A program made the translations under genes and the position numbers. Of a stretch of DNA of 64,000 bases, positions 1 through 12,644 are shown in pieces. Below the pieces are notes generated by a model. It was not told where the DNA came from and ran no database searches. It saw nothing but the letters and a program-made list of their open reading frames with translations. Source of the DNA: Phoronis australis. Its lineage: Eukaryota; Phoronida; Phoronidae. The stretch covers positions 1-64,000 of the forward strand of contig NMRA01000112.1 of the NCBI GenBank assembly GCA_002633005.1, read 5' to 3'. How positions within the stretch are numbered: the stretch's first letter is position 1; each line of letters begins with the position of its first letter.

Positions 1-21
1 CGTTGCCGTTGCCGTTGCCGT
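1..21. repeat. CGTTGC hexamer microsatellite (window edge)
   Basis: The window opens inside a run of the hexamer CGTTGC (three full units and a partial one). Its left extent is outside the window. Confidence 0.8.
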
Positions 22-975
22 AGCGCATTTACAGGGTTTTGGCGAGAATCACATCGCCAGTCAACCACATGCATCCTTTTTAGCATTATGTACAAGGGTC
101 ATTGTTTTGTTGGAACTCGATGGAATCATGGGTAGGAAGTGGACAACAAAGTTGATTGCAGAAATATTTTCCGTAAATGTAAGACAACAGCATCAAATTT
201 GGGCAATGTAAAACTCACGCCTAAAATAAGGCATAGTGATAGTTTTAGTATTAGTTAACGTTTGTTCTATTTCAAAAGAAAAACCCTATTACTGCACGAC
301 TGCGTGTTGTATAGAGACAGTGACTCACTCGACAATGTACGTATTTTAGAAGGAATCGTGATATCGGATTGATTCGTACTACAGGCAGACTTCAAAATAG
401 GTTAGTACGTTGCTGTGTCCGTTGGCCTATATCCTGCTATGTATATTAAGCAATGTCATGGCTGTTCCGTGGATCTTTTTGATAACTGTGTACAGAAACG
501 TGTTATTGATGTCGTCCAGTGGAATATCCTTCTTGTGACATTTATTTAGTAACCAACGCACATTTCGAAGGTTTTGACGGCAATCACCTCGTGTTGAACC
601 CAGAACGTCCAGTCCACCACATGCATGCTTTGTTCCAACATAAACAGAGGCGACTGCTGGGTTGATACTCGATAGAAACATGTGGGTATGATGGGATAAG
701 ATAATTTTTATTGCAGATATATTTTGAGTAAATGTAAACAGCATCAAAATTTGACCGTGTAAAACTCGCGCTTAAAATTAACATTGGGATAGATTGAACA
801 AAAGTTAACCATTACTAACACTATTTTAAAATAAAAACCCTATTACAAACTGCACGATCACGTTTGCGGAATGTAGAAGGAAACTTGAGATCGGATTCAT
901 TCATACCACAGGCAATGACATTGGAAAATTCATTCGGGTGACATCAAAACAGGTAAATACGTTGTCTTAGGGTCG
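1..975 (+). repeat. Two diverged direct copies of a non-coding unit of about 0.5 kb
   Basis: Positions 25-420 and 560-975 align in the same order. Both have an AACCACATGCATSC/CCACCACATGCATGC block, a TTGCAGAWATATTTT block, 'CAGCATCAAA', 'GTAAAACTC', 'AAAACCCTATTAC...CTGCACGA', and a 'CGGATT.ATTC.TAC.ACAGGCA' tail. The offset is about 530 bp. Small open frames within it shift and stop between the copies, so I see no coding signal. Nothing recognisable lies between 975 and about 1520. Confidence 0.65.
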
Positions 976-1524
976 ATTTACAATAATGAGCCTCAAAGCA
1001 GTACACAGAGTACCTTCAAATTTATAAAAAAACGTTATTAAACGCTTGAAAACATAAAGATATGAGATATTGAACATGTCCAAATTCCACCAGTCGACGC
1101 GTGCTATGCATTGGAACACAGAAAGAGATAAGCATCTGATTCTTGACAGGGAGACTACACATATGGTATTTTCTAATTACTCAGAAGGCTTGAACATATA
1201 GTTTTCTCCGTTACCGTGAGATGTCACAGTCATCCATAATATGGTATCACCAAATCTTCCATCTATTGCACAGCCTTTAAAGAAGTACCTAACAATTAAC
1301 TTTTAAAACACATGCATAACAGTACCCCCTTGATAGTGATAATCAAGTTCATGTGGTAAACCATAATGTCCACTTACTGCAAGAAGTTTAAAAAGACCGT
1401 CAACTGAGAGCAAGAACAGAACAAGATCATGGTAATACATATCATGATTGATACATGCAGGAGATACTACAAAGACGATTAAATATTCATTCAAAAGTGA
1501 TCTAAGTCCATCCATGTCCTGTTT

Positions 1525-3400
1525 GAAACTACTTCATCGAAGAGCCAAAACCTCTCGAAAGGATCCAAAAAGTTTGGCAATGGTCAGTGAACTGATGCTT
1601 TTATTTACATTTTTAGTTTCCTGGTACTAAAAGTGTGCTGCTCCCCTGTCAATGACTTTGCATCACTAATTTCCAGTCTCATAGATTGTCGAACTAACTA
1701 GCATTCCTTTCAGTTGGATTTGTGAACCTTTGGCTTGACAGGACCTTTTCAAAAAATTCTTATGTGTTGTATTATAGGCGTTATAACACTTGAGAACCTT
1801 CAGAGTATCGAGCTGTGTCTTGTGTATACTAATGCAGTATGAAACCTAAGCAACGTTACTTTACTTCTTCCGTTTTGGATATCCGTAGGTCTCAACGCAT
1901 CGTGATTATGGGCACAGCGTGTAAACTGATAAAAACGTGTATTAATAAAATTTACAAACAGTCTACAAATCAATTGTTTTCAATACTGCTTCTGCTTGTG
2001 AAATCTGAAAAGGAATTCAATTAACACCATTCATCATGCATTTTGAAGTCTTGATCGTAATTTGGGTTCAGTCATGCCGTTGTTTTAGTATGTTAAGGCT
2101 TGTATTAGTGTGTTAGTGCAATTGTCAGTCTGGATTAGAAACAGCGCTAGCGTCTACACAATTGTACCACGAAGACCTGCAACAAATGTCTAGTGCAATA
2201 GATTTGATGGACGTATAGAGATCTATTCATTTGAAGTACATGTGCGACAAATCACATCCAAACACTAATACTTGAGTACAACCCAGAGTACAACAAAACT
2301 ACAGTCAACCCTTAAGAACTATTACAATAATCTGGAATCCACACATTTGTCACCGGTGGAGAGCTGTAAATGCAAGACCCAAATGTTATCAATAACATAA
2401 TTTAATCAGCACTATCGTCCTTCATGTATCTGGAAGGACAGAATCTCACAGCGTGCGCTCTCACGGAAGTGCAACTTACGGGTATTTTTTACCTTACCGT
2501 CTCCGGTTTTATTTTGTGTCGGTTATCGGCGACATCATAGGTTCTCTTCCAGTGGTAGCGAGGTCAGGGTACTGCTTGTTCAGGTCCTGTATGATCCTAA
2601 AAAAGTCTCTATATTTCTCTCTCAGTTTGAATATTTAAATTCATCTCAGAAATAGCTGTTTACATTTATGTAAAACATTGAAATACCAATATTTAAACGT
2701 AGTTCACAAAACGAAAATGAAGTGATCATATTTTAGAACATGAAGAGTATTTCCTGGATCACTTCTGGAAAATTTAGCATTTAAAAAATTCGACCTTGTT
2801 ATTGTGACCGCTGTTTTACTATCAATGAGTTCTGTCTTTTGCTAAATACTGTGATTTTTGAGAGAATGTGATCTGAAACCAGGTGAGAAAGAGTGTAAAT
2901 GAAAAAAGAGATGCCTGAATGACTGGCGAGTAGATGTTTCACTTTACTTTTCTATGCTAAACAAACTCGCATGCAGTCGAAACAAGTAACTTCCAGGAGA
3001 TTTACAGCTTAGCAGCACCACACCTTTTGTCTCTGATGTCATTAGTGTTAGTAGTACTGCAGCACGTTTCGTACCATGTCACTGTTCTCAGCGTCAGATC
3101 CTGCATGCTCATGGTATATTAGTCAGCCAAAGTTCAGTGGATCGACGAAAGGACAAGTCGCTAAAAATCTACAATGAGGTTAAAAGGAAATCAGCACGTC
3201 CGAAATAGTAAAACCTATATGTCCTCAAATGAAAACTAGAAATGAGGAAAGGTATGACCTAAGGTATAGATTCACGGTTTTTAAGTCTTCAAATTCGAAG
3301 ATCAACACAAGTCCTAAACCCCAATAGTTCGAAAGCTAAAAGTTCAAACTTTCATGACACGAGGTTCTGAACGGCGACTTCGAGCAAAATATTAGGTAAT
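1525..3400 (+). repeat. Family A tandem unit, copy 1
   Basis: First recognisable unit of a tandem array of about 2 kb. Family landmarks, in order: 'CTTCGAAGAGCC' near the start, 'TTTGTGAACCTTYGG', 'GAGTATCGAGCT' (1806), 'GGWTATCCGTRGGT' (1878), 'GAATTCAAWTAACACCATTCA' (2011), a CATGTATCTGG-AGACAG block (2425), 'GAAATTCGACCTTGTTATTG' (about 2785) and 'TATTAGTCAGCCAA' (3116). Frames in it are short and broken, so I call it non-coding. Confidence 0.8.
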
Positions 3401-5337
3401 TTGGAAGCACATGCCTGTTTGACACTAGGTCTTCGAAGAGCCTGTGCCTCTGGAAAGGAGGCACACAAAGTGGTTACCTCCATTTAAGTTTTGCTGTTCC
3501 GCTGCTGTTGAGGTTTCTGGTATCATAGATCTTGAAACCAGTTTTGATCTAACTAGCTTTCTTTACTGTCGGAGTTGTGAACACTTGGCCAAATAGGGTC
3601 TTTTTAAAAACATTTCATTTTCCGTATCATTGGGTGTCAGCACTTGAGAACCTTCAGAGTGCCGGGCTGCATCCAAAATATATAGTGGAAACAACGTTAG
3701 TTCACCTACATAATTTTCGTCTTAAATCCTTCGTCATCCGTTTTGGTTATCCGAGGTTAACAGCGTATCGTTGAGGTACGGTTATTACCGCGTAAATAGA
3801 CAAAAACCTGTATTAATGAACTTTTTAAACAATCGACAAATCAACAGTTTTCAATTTGCCACTCGGAGATCAATTGAAAAATCCTTGTCTCTACGCCGAC
3901 AGAAATCGGTCACGGGAACCATTGTTCATCTTTATCTGGTTGTGGCATCTCCAGAGGAATTCAAATAACACCATTCAGCACGTATTTTGTGACCTTGAAC
4001 GTCCTTTGGATTAATTCATGCCGTCTTTCCTGGTAAGTTATTGAGGGCAATTGTTTGCGGGATTAGAAAGTGCGTTAGCGTCAACGCGAAAACACAAGCA
4101 AGAAAAATAACAAACGTCTAGTCCAAGCGAATTATAAATACAATCGAAAAATGGGCAGATCTATTCATTAGAGAAAATGTGCGTCATCACGCCCCAAGCA
4201 TTAATACAGGAGTATAACCAAGGGTACAACTAAAATGCAGTCAACACTTGAAGTCTATTACAACGAAATGAACCCCAAACAGTTGCACCAGGTGAAGACC
4301 AAAGTGTTTTCAATAATGACAGTTACCCCTATCGTGCTTCATGCATCGGGTAAGACAGCACCTCACGGCATGTGGCCTGACGCAAGAGGCAACTTCCGAG
4401 CTTCTGTTACCTTTTTGACTCTGGCGTCTTTTTGTGTTTGTGGCTCAGCGACATGTTTGGTTTGTTGCCAGTGGTGGATCCTGCTTGTTCAGATCCTGCA
4501 TGACCTTAAAAGAAGTGTTAAGAACATTTCTCAGAAATAGCTCTTCAGATTTATGTGAAACATTGAAATACTATTATTTAAACGTCGTTCACAAAACGAA
4601 AATGAAATGATCATATTTTAGATTATTAACAGTGTTTCTGATACCACTTCTGAAATATTTTTATCAAATGAAATTCGATATTGTTATTGACACCGTTGTT
4701 TTACTAATAATGTGCTTTTCTCTTTTGCTAAATTTTGCAGTTTTTGAGAGATTGTGCCCTGGAACCAGGTATGAAACAGTGTACATGAATAAAGACGGTG
4801 CCTGAATAAGTAGCGAATAGAATTTTCACTTCATTTTCCGAATCAAACAAGTTGCACATAGGAGTACACACGTCCAAGACGTTTACAGATGAACTGCACC
4901 ACACCGTTTGACTCTGATGTCTTTCGTCATAGTGCTCCTGCAGCACATTTGATATATTTTCACTGCTGGCAATTTCAGTTATCACACGTGGATGGTATAT
5001 TAGTCAGCCAACGTCCGGTTGTTGGACACTGGGACAAGTCGCTAAAATGATCCCCTTGAAAGTGATAAAGCAATACGACCTGAATTGAAATCTACAAGTG
5101 GAAAGGTGTTTGCCGAAGGCATGAAATCACGGTATTCCTCGGTTTCAAGGTTAGCTAGACCAAGAATCCATAAATCTTAATATCCACTGAAGTCCGAAAG
5201 CTTGTCATTTTCAAAAGTAAACGTTCGATCTTTCAGGACACGAGGTTCTGGAAAGTGATTTCGTGAAACATTTTGGAGTTAGTTTCTATACACGTGCCGT
5301 TTGAAACTAGTGATTCGAAGAGCCACTGCTCCTCAAT
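3400..5337 (+). repeat. Family A tandem unit, copy 2
   Basis: Same landmark order as copy 1: 'CTTCGAAGAGCC' 3428, the GAGTATCGAGCT equivalent 3655, 'GGTTATCC' 3745, 'GAATTCAAATAACACCATTCA' 3956, 'TATTAGTCAGCCAA' 4997. It is the cleanest uninterrupted unit and gives the basic length of about 1.9 kb. The 101-residue open frame at 4235-4540 lies in the region that is interrupted in the other copies, so I do not treat it as a gene. Confidence 0.8.
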
Positions 5338-6071
5338 TAGTCGGTGGGCCAGATTTTGTAGGGCCTCTAGAAAATGGTTTTTGTGAGAACTTTAGGGGGG
5401 CAATTTTATTTTGGTGTTTTTTAGTTCATTTATTAGAGTATTTTCAAAATCTAAAAAGTTCCCACATATAAAGTTGCACATTTTTGAGAAATTTGAGTTT
5501 GAAGTTACCTAATAATCACCAAAGAGCTTAGTAAACTTATATTTGTAAAAACAACAGTTTTGGTGACTTTTTTGTAAAACAAGTAATATGGTCCCATCAG
5601 TGCCATTGTATTGAACAATATTACACTCACATTACATGTTTTACTATTGTAAATTAATTGTAAACAGTGAAATTTAAAAAACGCAAAGAGACACCTAGTG
5701 GCAAAAATACAAACTAAGTCTGAATGTTACTAGGAAGTTATTCTGGCATTGTCAGGCAACAAAAATAACACAAAACACTTGAGACTGGGCAAAATTTGTG
5801 CCTCAATGACTAAAACATTGACTAATGGTGTAAAATACAGCTTGTTTGCATAATACACCAGAAATATGTTATAGTACAAAAACAATATAGTTGAATGATC
5901 TCTGTGAATGTGCACAAAGACTGTATTAAAATAGATTATTCTGACAGCGTTTATTAAGCAGTATGAGACAAATACATGACAATGATCAAAGTATGTACTT
6001 TCTATGACTTAATCAACAAATAAAATTAACTTTTTAATACAAAAAAGGAAATAACGGGGTTGGAGGTCTAT

Positions 6072-6341
6072 TTAGGGTTGGCCTGTCAAAGAACTATCCA
6101 ATGTTATGCAGTCAGTGTTGCTGATGTTACTACAGTTGTCACAGCTGCACATTTCTGTACAGTTTGACCCAGCATTGCAGCACAAACTCAGTTTCCCAGC
6201 ACACATGTTCTTTTTGCACTTGCAGCGTTCATCGTTTAGTACTGTCAATGGAGATGCGGTCATTGCCATACATATTAACTGCAAAGCTCCACCGCCAAGG
6301 AGCCAACTATGGTCGATTAGAGAGGGTACAGCACTGCACAC
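6072..6341 (-). pseudogene. Cys-rich (CXC/tesmin-like) fragment inside the TIR transposon
   Basis: Ninety codons open on the minus strand. The C-terminal half has closely spaced cysteines in the order RCKCKKNMC, LCCN, NCTEMCSCDNC, ending about 15 residues before the stop. This resembles the CXC or tesmin/TSO1-type zinc-binding pattern that also occurs at the C-terminus of some transposon-encoded proteins. There is no complete upstream frame; the nearest same-strand open stretch (6539-6730) is out of register. I read it as the tail of a decayed element-encoded protein. The pattern itself is clear, but the function is inference. Confidence 0.4.
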
Positions 6342-6538
6342 TGGTGATTAGCCCGCAGGCAATGAAGGGTCAAACACTAAGTTCTTGTTTGGAGGCGGGC
6401 ACTATTTGGGCAAACGTTTGATTCAAAATATGTTACAATGGGCTGTGTTAATTAGAGTCAGCAAGTGAATTATTGAACACTAGCCTCAATTCACTTTCGT
6501 ATCTCTTAGTCAGGCACAAACTACAACAGTGAGTAGCT

Positions 6539-6730
6539 TCAACAATATTTCTTAAGATTGCCTGTCCAAATAACTTCATGCACACCAGCTTTCTGAAGAA
6601 CAGCTTCAAAGTCTTGCTTTATTTTTGAAAGGCAAATGACATCTCCATGTGCTAGAAGCTTTGATTCAATGAACTCCAAACAAAACTGTAGAAAAACATC
6701 TCTGAAAACTGGGGATTCGTCACTCTCCAC
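6539..6730 (-). pseudogene. Open fragment inside the TIR transposon, unassigned
   Basis: Sixty-three codons with plausible protein composition (alternating charged and hydrophobic residues, ending VIWTGNLKKYC) on the same strand as the Cys-rich fragment downstream. It may be another piece of the element's former protein. I do not recognise a domain. Confidence 0.3.
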
Positions 6731-8500
6731 AATCTTTGTCTTTCTCTTTTTTACAGCATGATGATCTGTGGTACTTGGCTTCTAAGACACAAGGTCTTTA
6801 TCTTTGAATTTCATTTGCATATTCAGGGCTCTGGACTGAGCTGTTGCTTGCGATACAAGTCCAACTGAAAAAAACCCGAACTGTTAACACTAATTTAACA
6901 TTCAACTATGAGTGAGTTGGCATGCAACTTTTTCAGACGGACGTATCAGGAGCTGATCCACCACCAGCCTAACAAATTTACATGCCGTTTGATCTGTAGC
7001 CTAATAATGTTGATCGTCTAATAATTAGATCAGTAGATGCAGCTGAAAATAAATCAGCTGATATACCTGTGCAGTGATTGAAATTTAATTTTTTTAAATC
7101 AGATGCTCAAACCATAGTCAATCGATTTACACTTAAGGTAATCGACGTTTGACGAAATGGACAGTGGCTTCCATCGTCCTCAAATTTCGACGGCGACGAT
7201 GGCCACTTAGGCACTTTAATTTAATTATCATTGCAGCTGCTACCTAAGTAATTAATGTTTACAAAAAATTGAGACTACGGCAGGGGATGACGGCCACTTG
7301 GGCATGTTGTTTGCAACTATCTACTCCATTTAACCTTCTCAAAAGTTTTAGACTTAAAGTGCTTTAAAATCACACCCACAGTATAACGCCATAGGATTAT
7401 CCCTTAGCGCAAGCAGTGTCGATGTGGCAACTGAATGGAGTGTTCGAAAAACAGGATTGCAGGAGTATTTGTTTAAACTGGGAACAAATGAAAACATTAA
7501 CGACCTCCTCAGAGGCATCTCTCTACGCGGTACTTCTAAACTTATAGGAACATAATTTGCCGAAAAGTATCCGGCATATGAAGTACCTATAGTATGATCA
7601 TCGTCTCTACTGGGTCAGCAGTATTGTCTAAGGCCTAGGCAGTCAAGGGGCTGAACAAGTTAAAAAACAACTGGTGATAATACTGAATCACACGTGGAAA
7701 ACACCAAAATGTATTTTTAAAAAACACGTACCTGTTTTTGAAAGCTATACTTCTTTCTCTTTCTTGAAATGTGGCCCATAATGTACTTTTCCTGCTAACA
7801 AATGATGCACTCATGTTTCAGAATGTTCCTATCTTGTTCAGGTTAATTGGGTGTTTCAGATTTTGGAAGTGATTGATTTTCTTGGGAAATCTTGGATAAC
7901 ATCTGTATCACTTTCAGCAACTTCAGCTTTAGTACTACTGTTGGTGCCTTGAAACGTTGCTATGCCGTTCTATGTCCTTTCAATTTTCTGGTCTGACACT
8001 TGGTATTCTAGTCTATAGCACTCAGCAGTATACTGTGTAGGCTACCAGGGCATGCAGCTGTTTTCTGCACAAACGTTTGTGACACCTCTTCTTCTTTTTG
8101 ATCTACTGATCTACAGAGTTCCACAGTCAATCAGCTTTCGTCAGGAAGCTTTCCTAAGCTTCTTTAGGCTCTGACATCACAATTTTGTGCTGTTTGATAA
8201 ACCTTGAATTATACAGACATCACATTCCATGGGAGCAGCCATATTGAAGTAACTAAGCACAACAATACAATCTGGCTCTCTGATTGGTCAATTCACTAGA
8301 AAAGCGCCATCATGTGGCAGGAATGTGCATCATATTTTGTGCAACAAAAACACCTTTTTTTAGAAAAATGTGCAAGTGTAGACGTGAGAACTTTTTGGAA
8401 TTTGATTTATAGGTATATTATCTAGCCACATAGAAAAAACTAGGTTGCCCCCCCAAAGTACTCACAAGGATGAACGCTATGAGATCTGGCCCACCGACTA

Positions 8501-10215
8501 AATGGGATCCAAACAAATTTTGTCAATGCTCATTGAGCTGCTACATTTAGTTACATTATCAAAATTTGGAATACAGCCAGTAAAAGTTTGCTGCTCTGTT
8601 GTCAGACCTCGTCAATAGTTTCAACTAGACCTTCTTTTTGTTGGATTTGTGAACCTTCGGACTCAAGGTCCCTTTGGAAACGTTTTCATTTGTCGCATAA
8701 TTTGCCTTCTAACCTTTACACCTTCGGAGTATAGAGCTCTATCCTATTTATACCAATGCATTATGCAATATTAGACTTCCTCCTTAGCTTTAGTATTCGC
8801 TTGTGAATTTTCTCCTTCCATGCTTCTTCTTCCGTTTTGGTTATCCGTGGGTTGCAGCGTATCGCTGTTGCGTGGATATGGCGAGTCAATAGACAAAAAA
8901 CATGTATTAACAAAATTTTTGTGACCTTTTACGTTATTTGGATTTATTCATGCTTTCTTTCTGGGTACGTTTGGGCTTGTGTCAGTAGGTTAGTGTAACT
9001 GTTAGTCGGGATTCCAAAAAGCATTAGCAAGACAATTAACAAACTTGTGGTGCAAGCGAATGGTGATAGATTTGGAGGATGGAGAGGTGTATCCATTTAA
9101 ATTACTTGTGCGTCTTCACGAACCAAACACTAAAACCTGAGTACAACCCAGAGTACAAGTAAAATACAGCCAAAACTTAAAATATTTTACGACGCGACCC
9201 GGACACCACACAATTGTCATACGTGGAGAACTGTAACTGCAAGTGCCACCCAGACTAAAATACTATAAATAACAAAAGCTATTCACCACTGTCGTCTTTC
9301 ATGAATCGGTAAGACAGCAACTCATGGCGCGCGCCCTCACGGAAGAAGCTGCTTGCGAGACGATTTTACCTTTTCCACTCTGGTGTTATTTTGTGTTCGT
9401 GGTTCAGCAACATCTTTGGTTCACTGCCAGTGGTGGCAAGGCCATGGTCTTTGTTGTTCGAAGCCTGTAAAACCCTAGAAAAGAACGTCTACATTTCTCT
9501 AACGTTTGTATCTCAGAAATGACAGTTCACATTGATGTAAAACTTTCAAATACTATGATTTAAACACCGTTCAGAAAACGAAAATGATATTTTACAACTT
9601 TAACAGAGTTCTGAGATGACTTCTGGAACATCTTCATTAAATTAAATTCGATCTTGTTATTGATACCATTGTTTTGTCATTAATGTGCTTTTTGTCCTAA
9701 GCTAAATTTTACGGTTTTTGAGAAATAATTTATTGTGTCCTGAAACCAGGTGTGAATTGATGGGTCCTAGAATGCACATACTGTCAAAGCATGTAACTTC
9801 CAGGATGTTTACAGCTTAATGGCACCATACATTTTGGCTATGGTGTCATTCGTGTAAGTGGTCCTTGGGTTTCATCCCACTGTTCGCGACATCAAATCCC
9901 GCAGGCCGCATGCTAGTGGTATATTAGTCAGTCCAATGGTTCGAAGAAATTTGGCGAAGTCTCTAAAAACCTACAATAAAATTCAAACGAAGTCAACCCC
10001 TTGGAGGCAATGAAATCGTATGATCTGAATTGAAATCTACGAGTGAGAAAGAGTGTGAGAAGAAGGTATGAATTCAAGGTATTCATTGGTCTGAAAGCTT
10101 AAACGTCCAAAAATCTATGAATTCGAAGGTCCGCACTAGTACGAAGCTAAAAGTTAGTATCAAGATTTTGAAAAGTTGTTTGGAGAAGAATGTTCGGGTA
10201 CTTATATGCACGTGC
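8501..10215 (+). repeat. Family A tandem unit, copy 3 (main part)
   Basis: Continues the unit begun at about 5305 before the transposon. Landmarks: 'GAGTATAGAGCTC' 8727, 'GGTTATCCGTGGGT' 8839, a deletion removing the GAATTCAAATAACACC block (about 8930), 'GAAATTCGATCTTGTTATTG' relative about 9645, 'TATTAGTCAGTCCAA' 9921. Without the insert the spacing between landmarks 3655 and 8727 is about 1.9 kb, matching the uninterrupted copies. Confidence 0.75.
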
Positions 10216-10967
10216 CTATTTGAAACTACTTTATGGAACCCTGATAGCCTGTCGGAAGGATCAAACCAATATTCGACAATGTGCAAAAATGTTGCATTTA
10301 TTTACATTTTCAAATATTTGTTTAGGAGGCACAGAATAGTTCTCACATCACTTGATTTGTGACCTTTTCTTCACTCTGTCAAAAACAGGATGCAAAGAAT
10401 GACATGTTTTCAATTACTTCACATAAAAACCCCTGCAGATGAGCACAGAAACTTTATTCTCTCTTGTATTTTTGACCATTTCATTCCCACTGAAAACCAA
10501 ACTAGACTAAGAAAAATAAGGGCAAAAAATGCAAACTCGGCACATTTCACCCCAAAAACACCACTTCCCTGCCGATGCACGACTAAAGCCAACATTAGAG
10601 TCTGAAAGCAAATTTCCTACCTGAATAACCGGCTTCTGGTTTCGTGGCCTTATTTCGGACAAACTAACTTTCTTGTCTGTCGGAATCGTGAACCTTGCGC
10701 CTAATAGGGCATTTTTAAAAACAGTTTCATTTCTCGTGTTATGGGTGTTTGGACTTGAGAGCAATCAAAGTATCGAACTGCAGTTATTTATATTCATGCA
10801 GAATGAAACGCAACCAACGTTAGTTTACCTTCATAATTTTCATTCTAAATCTTTCTCCTGTTTTGGTTATCGGTGGGTCGCAGCACATCTTTGGGGTATG
10901 TGTATGGCTTGTAAATAGAGAAAAACGTGTATTTTACAAACAACCGACAAAATCAAATTTTTCAATT

Positions 10968-11878
10968 TGCCACCAAGAAGCGCCACAGTAGTCAATTTCG
11001 TCGGAACAAGACCGTCGGCTGACCTTTTTACAGTAAAAACATGTACGCCAATTTTCAAAATCATCCATAGAGTGGTTTGGTTGACAGAGGGGCGGACTAC
11101 AAAAAGACTCAAAAACAGTAAAAAATAGCCGCTAGGTGCCGCAAAATACTCCCAATACATCCGGAAATGAAAGATAGGCACCATTTCACTAATATATGCC
11201 TATCTGCCAAATTTTATGAAAATCCGTCAAAGAACCTTTGAATATACAGACTTCAGGTAAACTTAATAAGACTTAAATTGCCATTAGGAGGCACACCGGT
11301 AGTCCAATCCGTCCTGAAATCGTTGTCATCCGTTGTCAACTTAATATAAAGATACTTGCTAAATTTAATAAAGATCTTGCAGAGCCATGGGCTGGGCGCA
11401 AAATCGAAGGAAAATGCCACTAGGAGGTGTCACGTAGTCGAAGTCGTCGGAAAGCCGTAGTCAGCTGCCTTTTTCACAGTAAGAACATATATGCCAATTT
11501 TCACACTCATCCTTAAAGTGCTTTGATTGATGGAGGGGTAGGCGCCAAAAATATACTCGAGGGCAGTAAAATTTGCCATTAGGTGTCATCCGAAAACGAG
11601 AGGATAGCGTCATCTTATTGGCCCATGAGCCAAGTTTTATGAAAATCCGGTGACCTTTGAAGAAAAAGAGATAAACGAAAAAAATGCCACTGGTAGGCGG
11701 ATCCGTCCGAAATTCGTCGTCAACTGTCGTCAGCCTTATAGAAGCACATCTGCCAAATCTCAGCAAGATCCTGTGAGGATTTAAGAGATACAGCTGTGGA
11801 CGCCGTATCCCGGACGCCCGGACAACCGGGCAGGCAGAGATGACAAACACTCACATATGAATATGCGGGCGAATAAAA
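10968..11878 (+). repeat. Family B tandem repeat block 1 with CTCF-like motifs
   Basis: Repeat of subunits of about 110-160 bp, each opening with a form of CCACTAGGNGGC; motif starts at 10970, 11129, 11281, 11417, 11576, 11687. Recurring text between motifs includes 'GTAGTC.AATC.GTC', 'ACATATATGCCAATTTTCA', 'TTTATGAAAATCCG' and 'GATCCTG...GAGATACAG'. The block ends in a GGACGCC-rich stretch, then 'GAGATGACA...CACATATGAATA...AATAAAAAC', as block 2 does, so family B has a defined 3' terminus. Small open frames here (for example 11461-11850 minus) are repeat artefacts. Confidence 0.8.
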
Positions 11879-12493
11879 ACGTCCACATTTCTCAAACTTT
11901 AAAGCTTCGTATCAGAAATAGTTGTTCAAATTTATGTAAAATTCAATTCTATGATATAAATACCTTTTGCAAAATGAAATGCTCATATTTTAGAGCACTA
12001 ACCGCATTTCACATCTGGATCATTTTCTTCAAATGAAATTCGGTCTTGTTGTTAATGCCGGTGCCATACTATCAATGTGCGCTTGTTTTTTGTGCTAAAT
12101 TCTAATGTTTTTGAGAAACTGTGCCCTGAAATCAGGTGTGAAACAGTGTACATCAATAAAGTCAGATGTCTGAATGACTGGCGACTAAATTTTTCATTTC
12201 GCTTTTCCAAATCAAAGAAGTGTCGGTCATATTTTGATGACTCACAGGAGTACAAACGTTTAGTTCTGGTTTAACGAAGGTCGCTGGTTATCTTTGGGGT
12301 ATGGGTATGGCGTGTAAATAGACGAAAACATACCTTTTGCCTCTGGTGTGATTCTTGTCAGAGGTCCTACAGAAATTGTGGTATACTGTCACTGTTCCCA
12401 ATATCAGATCTCGCATGTTGATGGTGTACTAGTCAGCTAATGTCAAATAGTTTGACGAAAGCCCAAGTATCTAAAAGACATAGAATAATGTTA

Positions 12494-12644
12494 TCAAATA
12501 GATGTTGAAATGCCGTGCAGTTACCGACGGATAAGAATATAAAATAGTAAAACTAAAACGACGAGCGTCGGTACTAAAATATATTAAAATATCCCCACGT
12601 TTCGAGCGATGAGCTCTTTGTCAAGGGTATGCTACAGACTGTAC
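12494..12644 (-). mobile_element. Penelope-like element 3'-end fragment with target duplication
   Basis: A 151-bp insert flanked by the direct repeat AATAATGTTA (12484-12493 and 12645-12654). Read on the minus strand it has a TTGACAAAGAGCTCATCGC-TCGAAACGTGGGG segment, like the 'tgaagaagg...cgaaacg' tails of Penelope-like elements. No reverse transcriptase or GIY-YIG sequence remains. Removing it restores 'ATAGAATAATGTTAAAAGGAAG', the normal family A text. The insertion is clear; the family is inferred from the tail motif alone. Confidence 0.55.

Larger units (their letters stand above)
5338..8500. mobile_element. 3.16-kb DNA transposon with terminal inverted repeats, inserted in family A copy 3
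   Basis: The left end (5338-5402) and the reverse complement of the right end (8443-8500) share TAGTCGGTGGGCCAGAT, then a GTGAGWACTTTRGGGGGGCAA block, giving TIRs of about 58 bp with a variable middle. Flanks are CTCAAT before and AATGGG after, so a 3-bp AAT target duplication is likely. Removing the element rejoins family A sequence ('GAGCC..TGC.CCTCAAATGGGATCCAAAC'), as in copies at 12930 and 20950. Two minus-strand frames remain: 6539-6730, and the Cys-rich 6072-6341. No complete transposase is visible. Superfamily unassigned; the 3-bp duplication would allow Chapaev3- or Academ-like groups. Confidence 0.85.

Noticed and set aside
11461-11850. 129-codon open frame on the minus strand
   Set aside because: Lies wholly in family B repeats. 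Its apparent coding potential comes from GC-rich repeat spacers.
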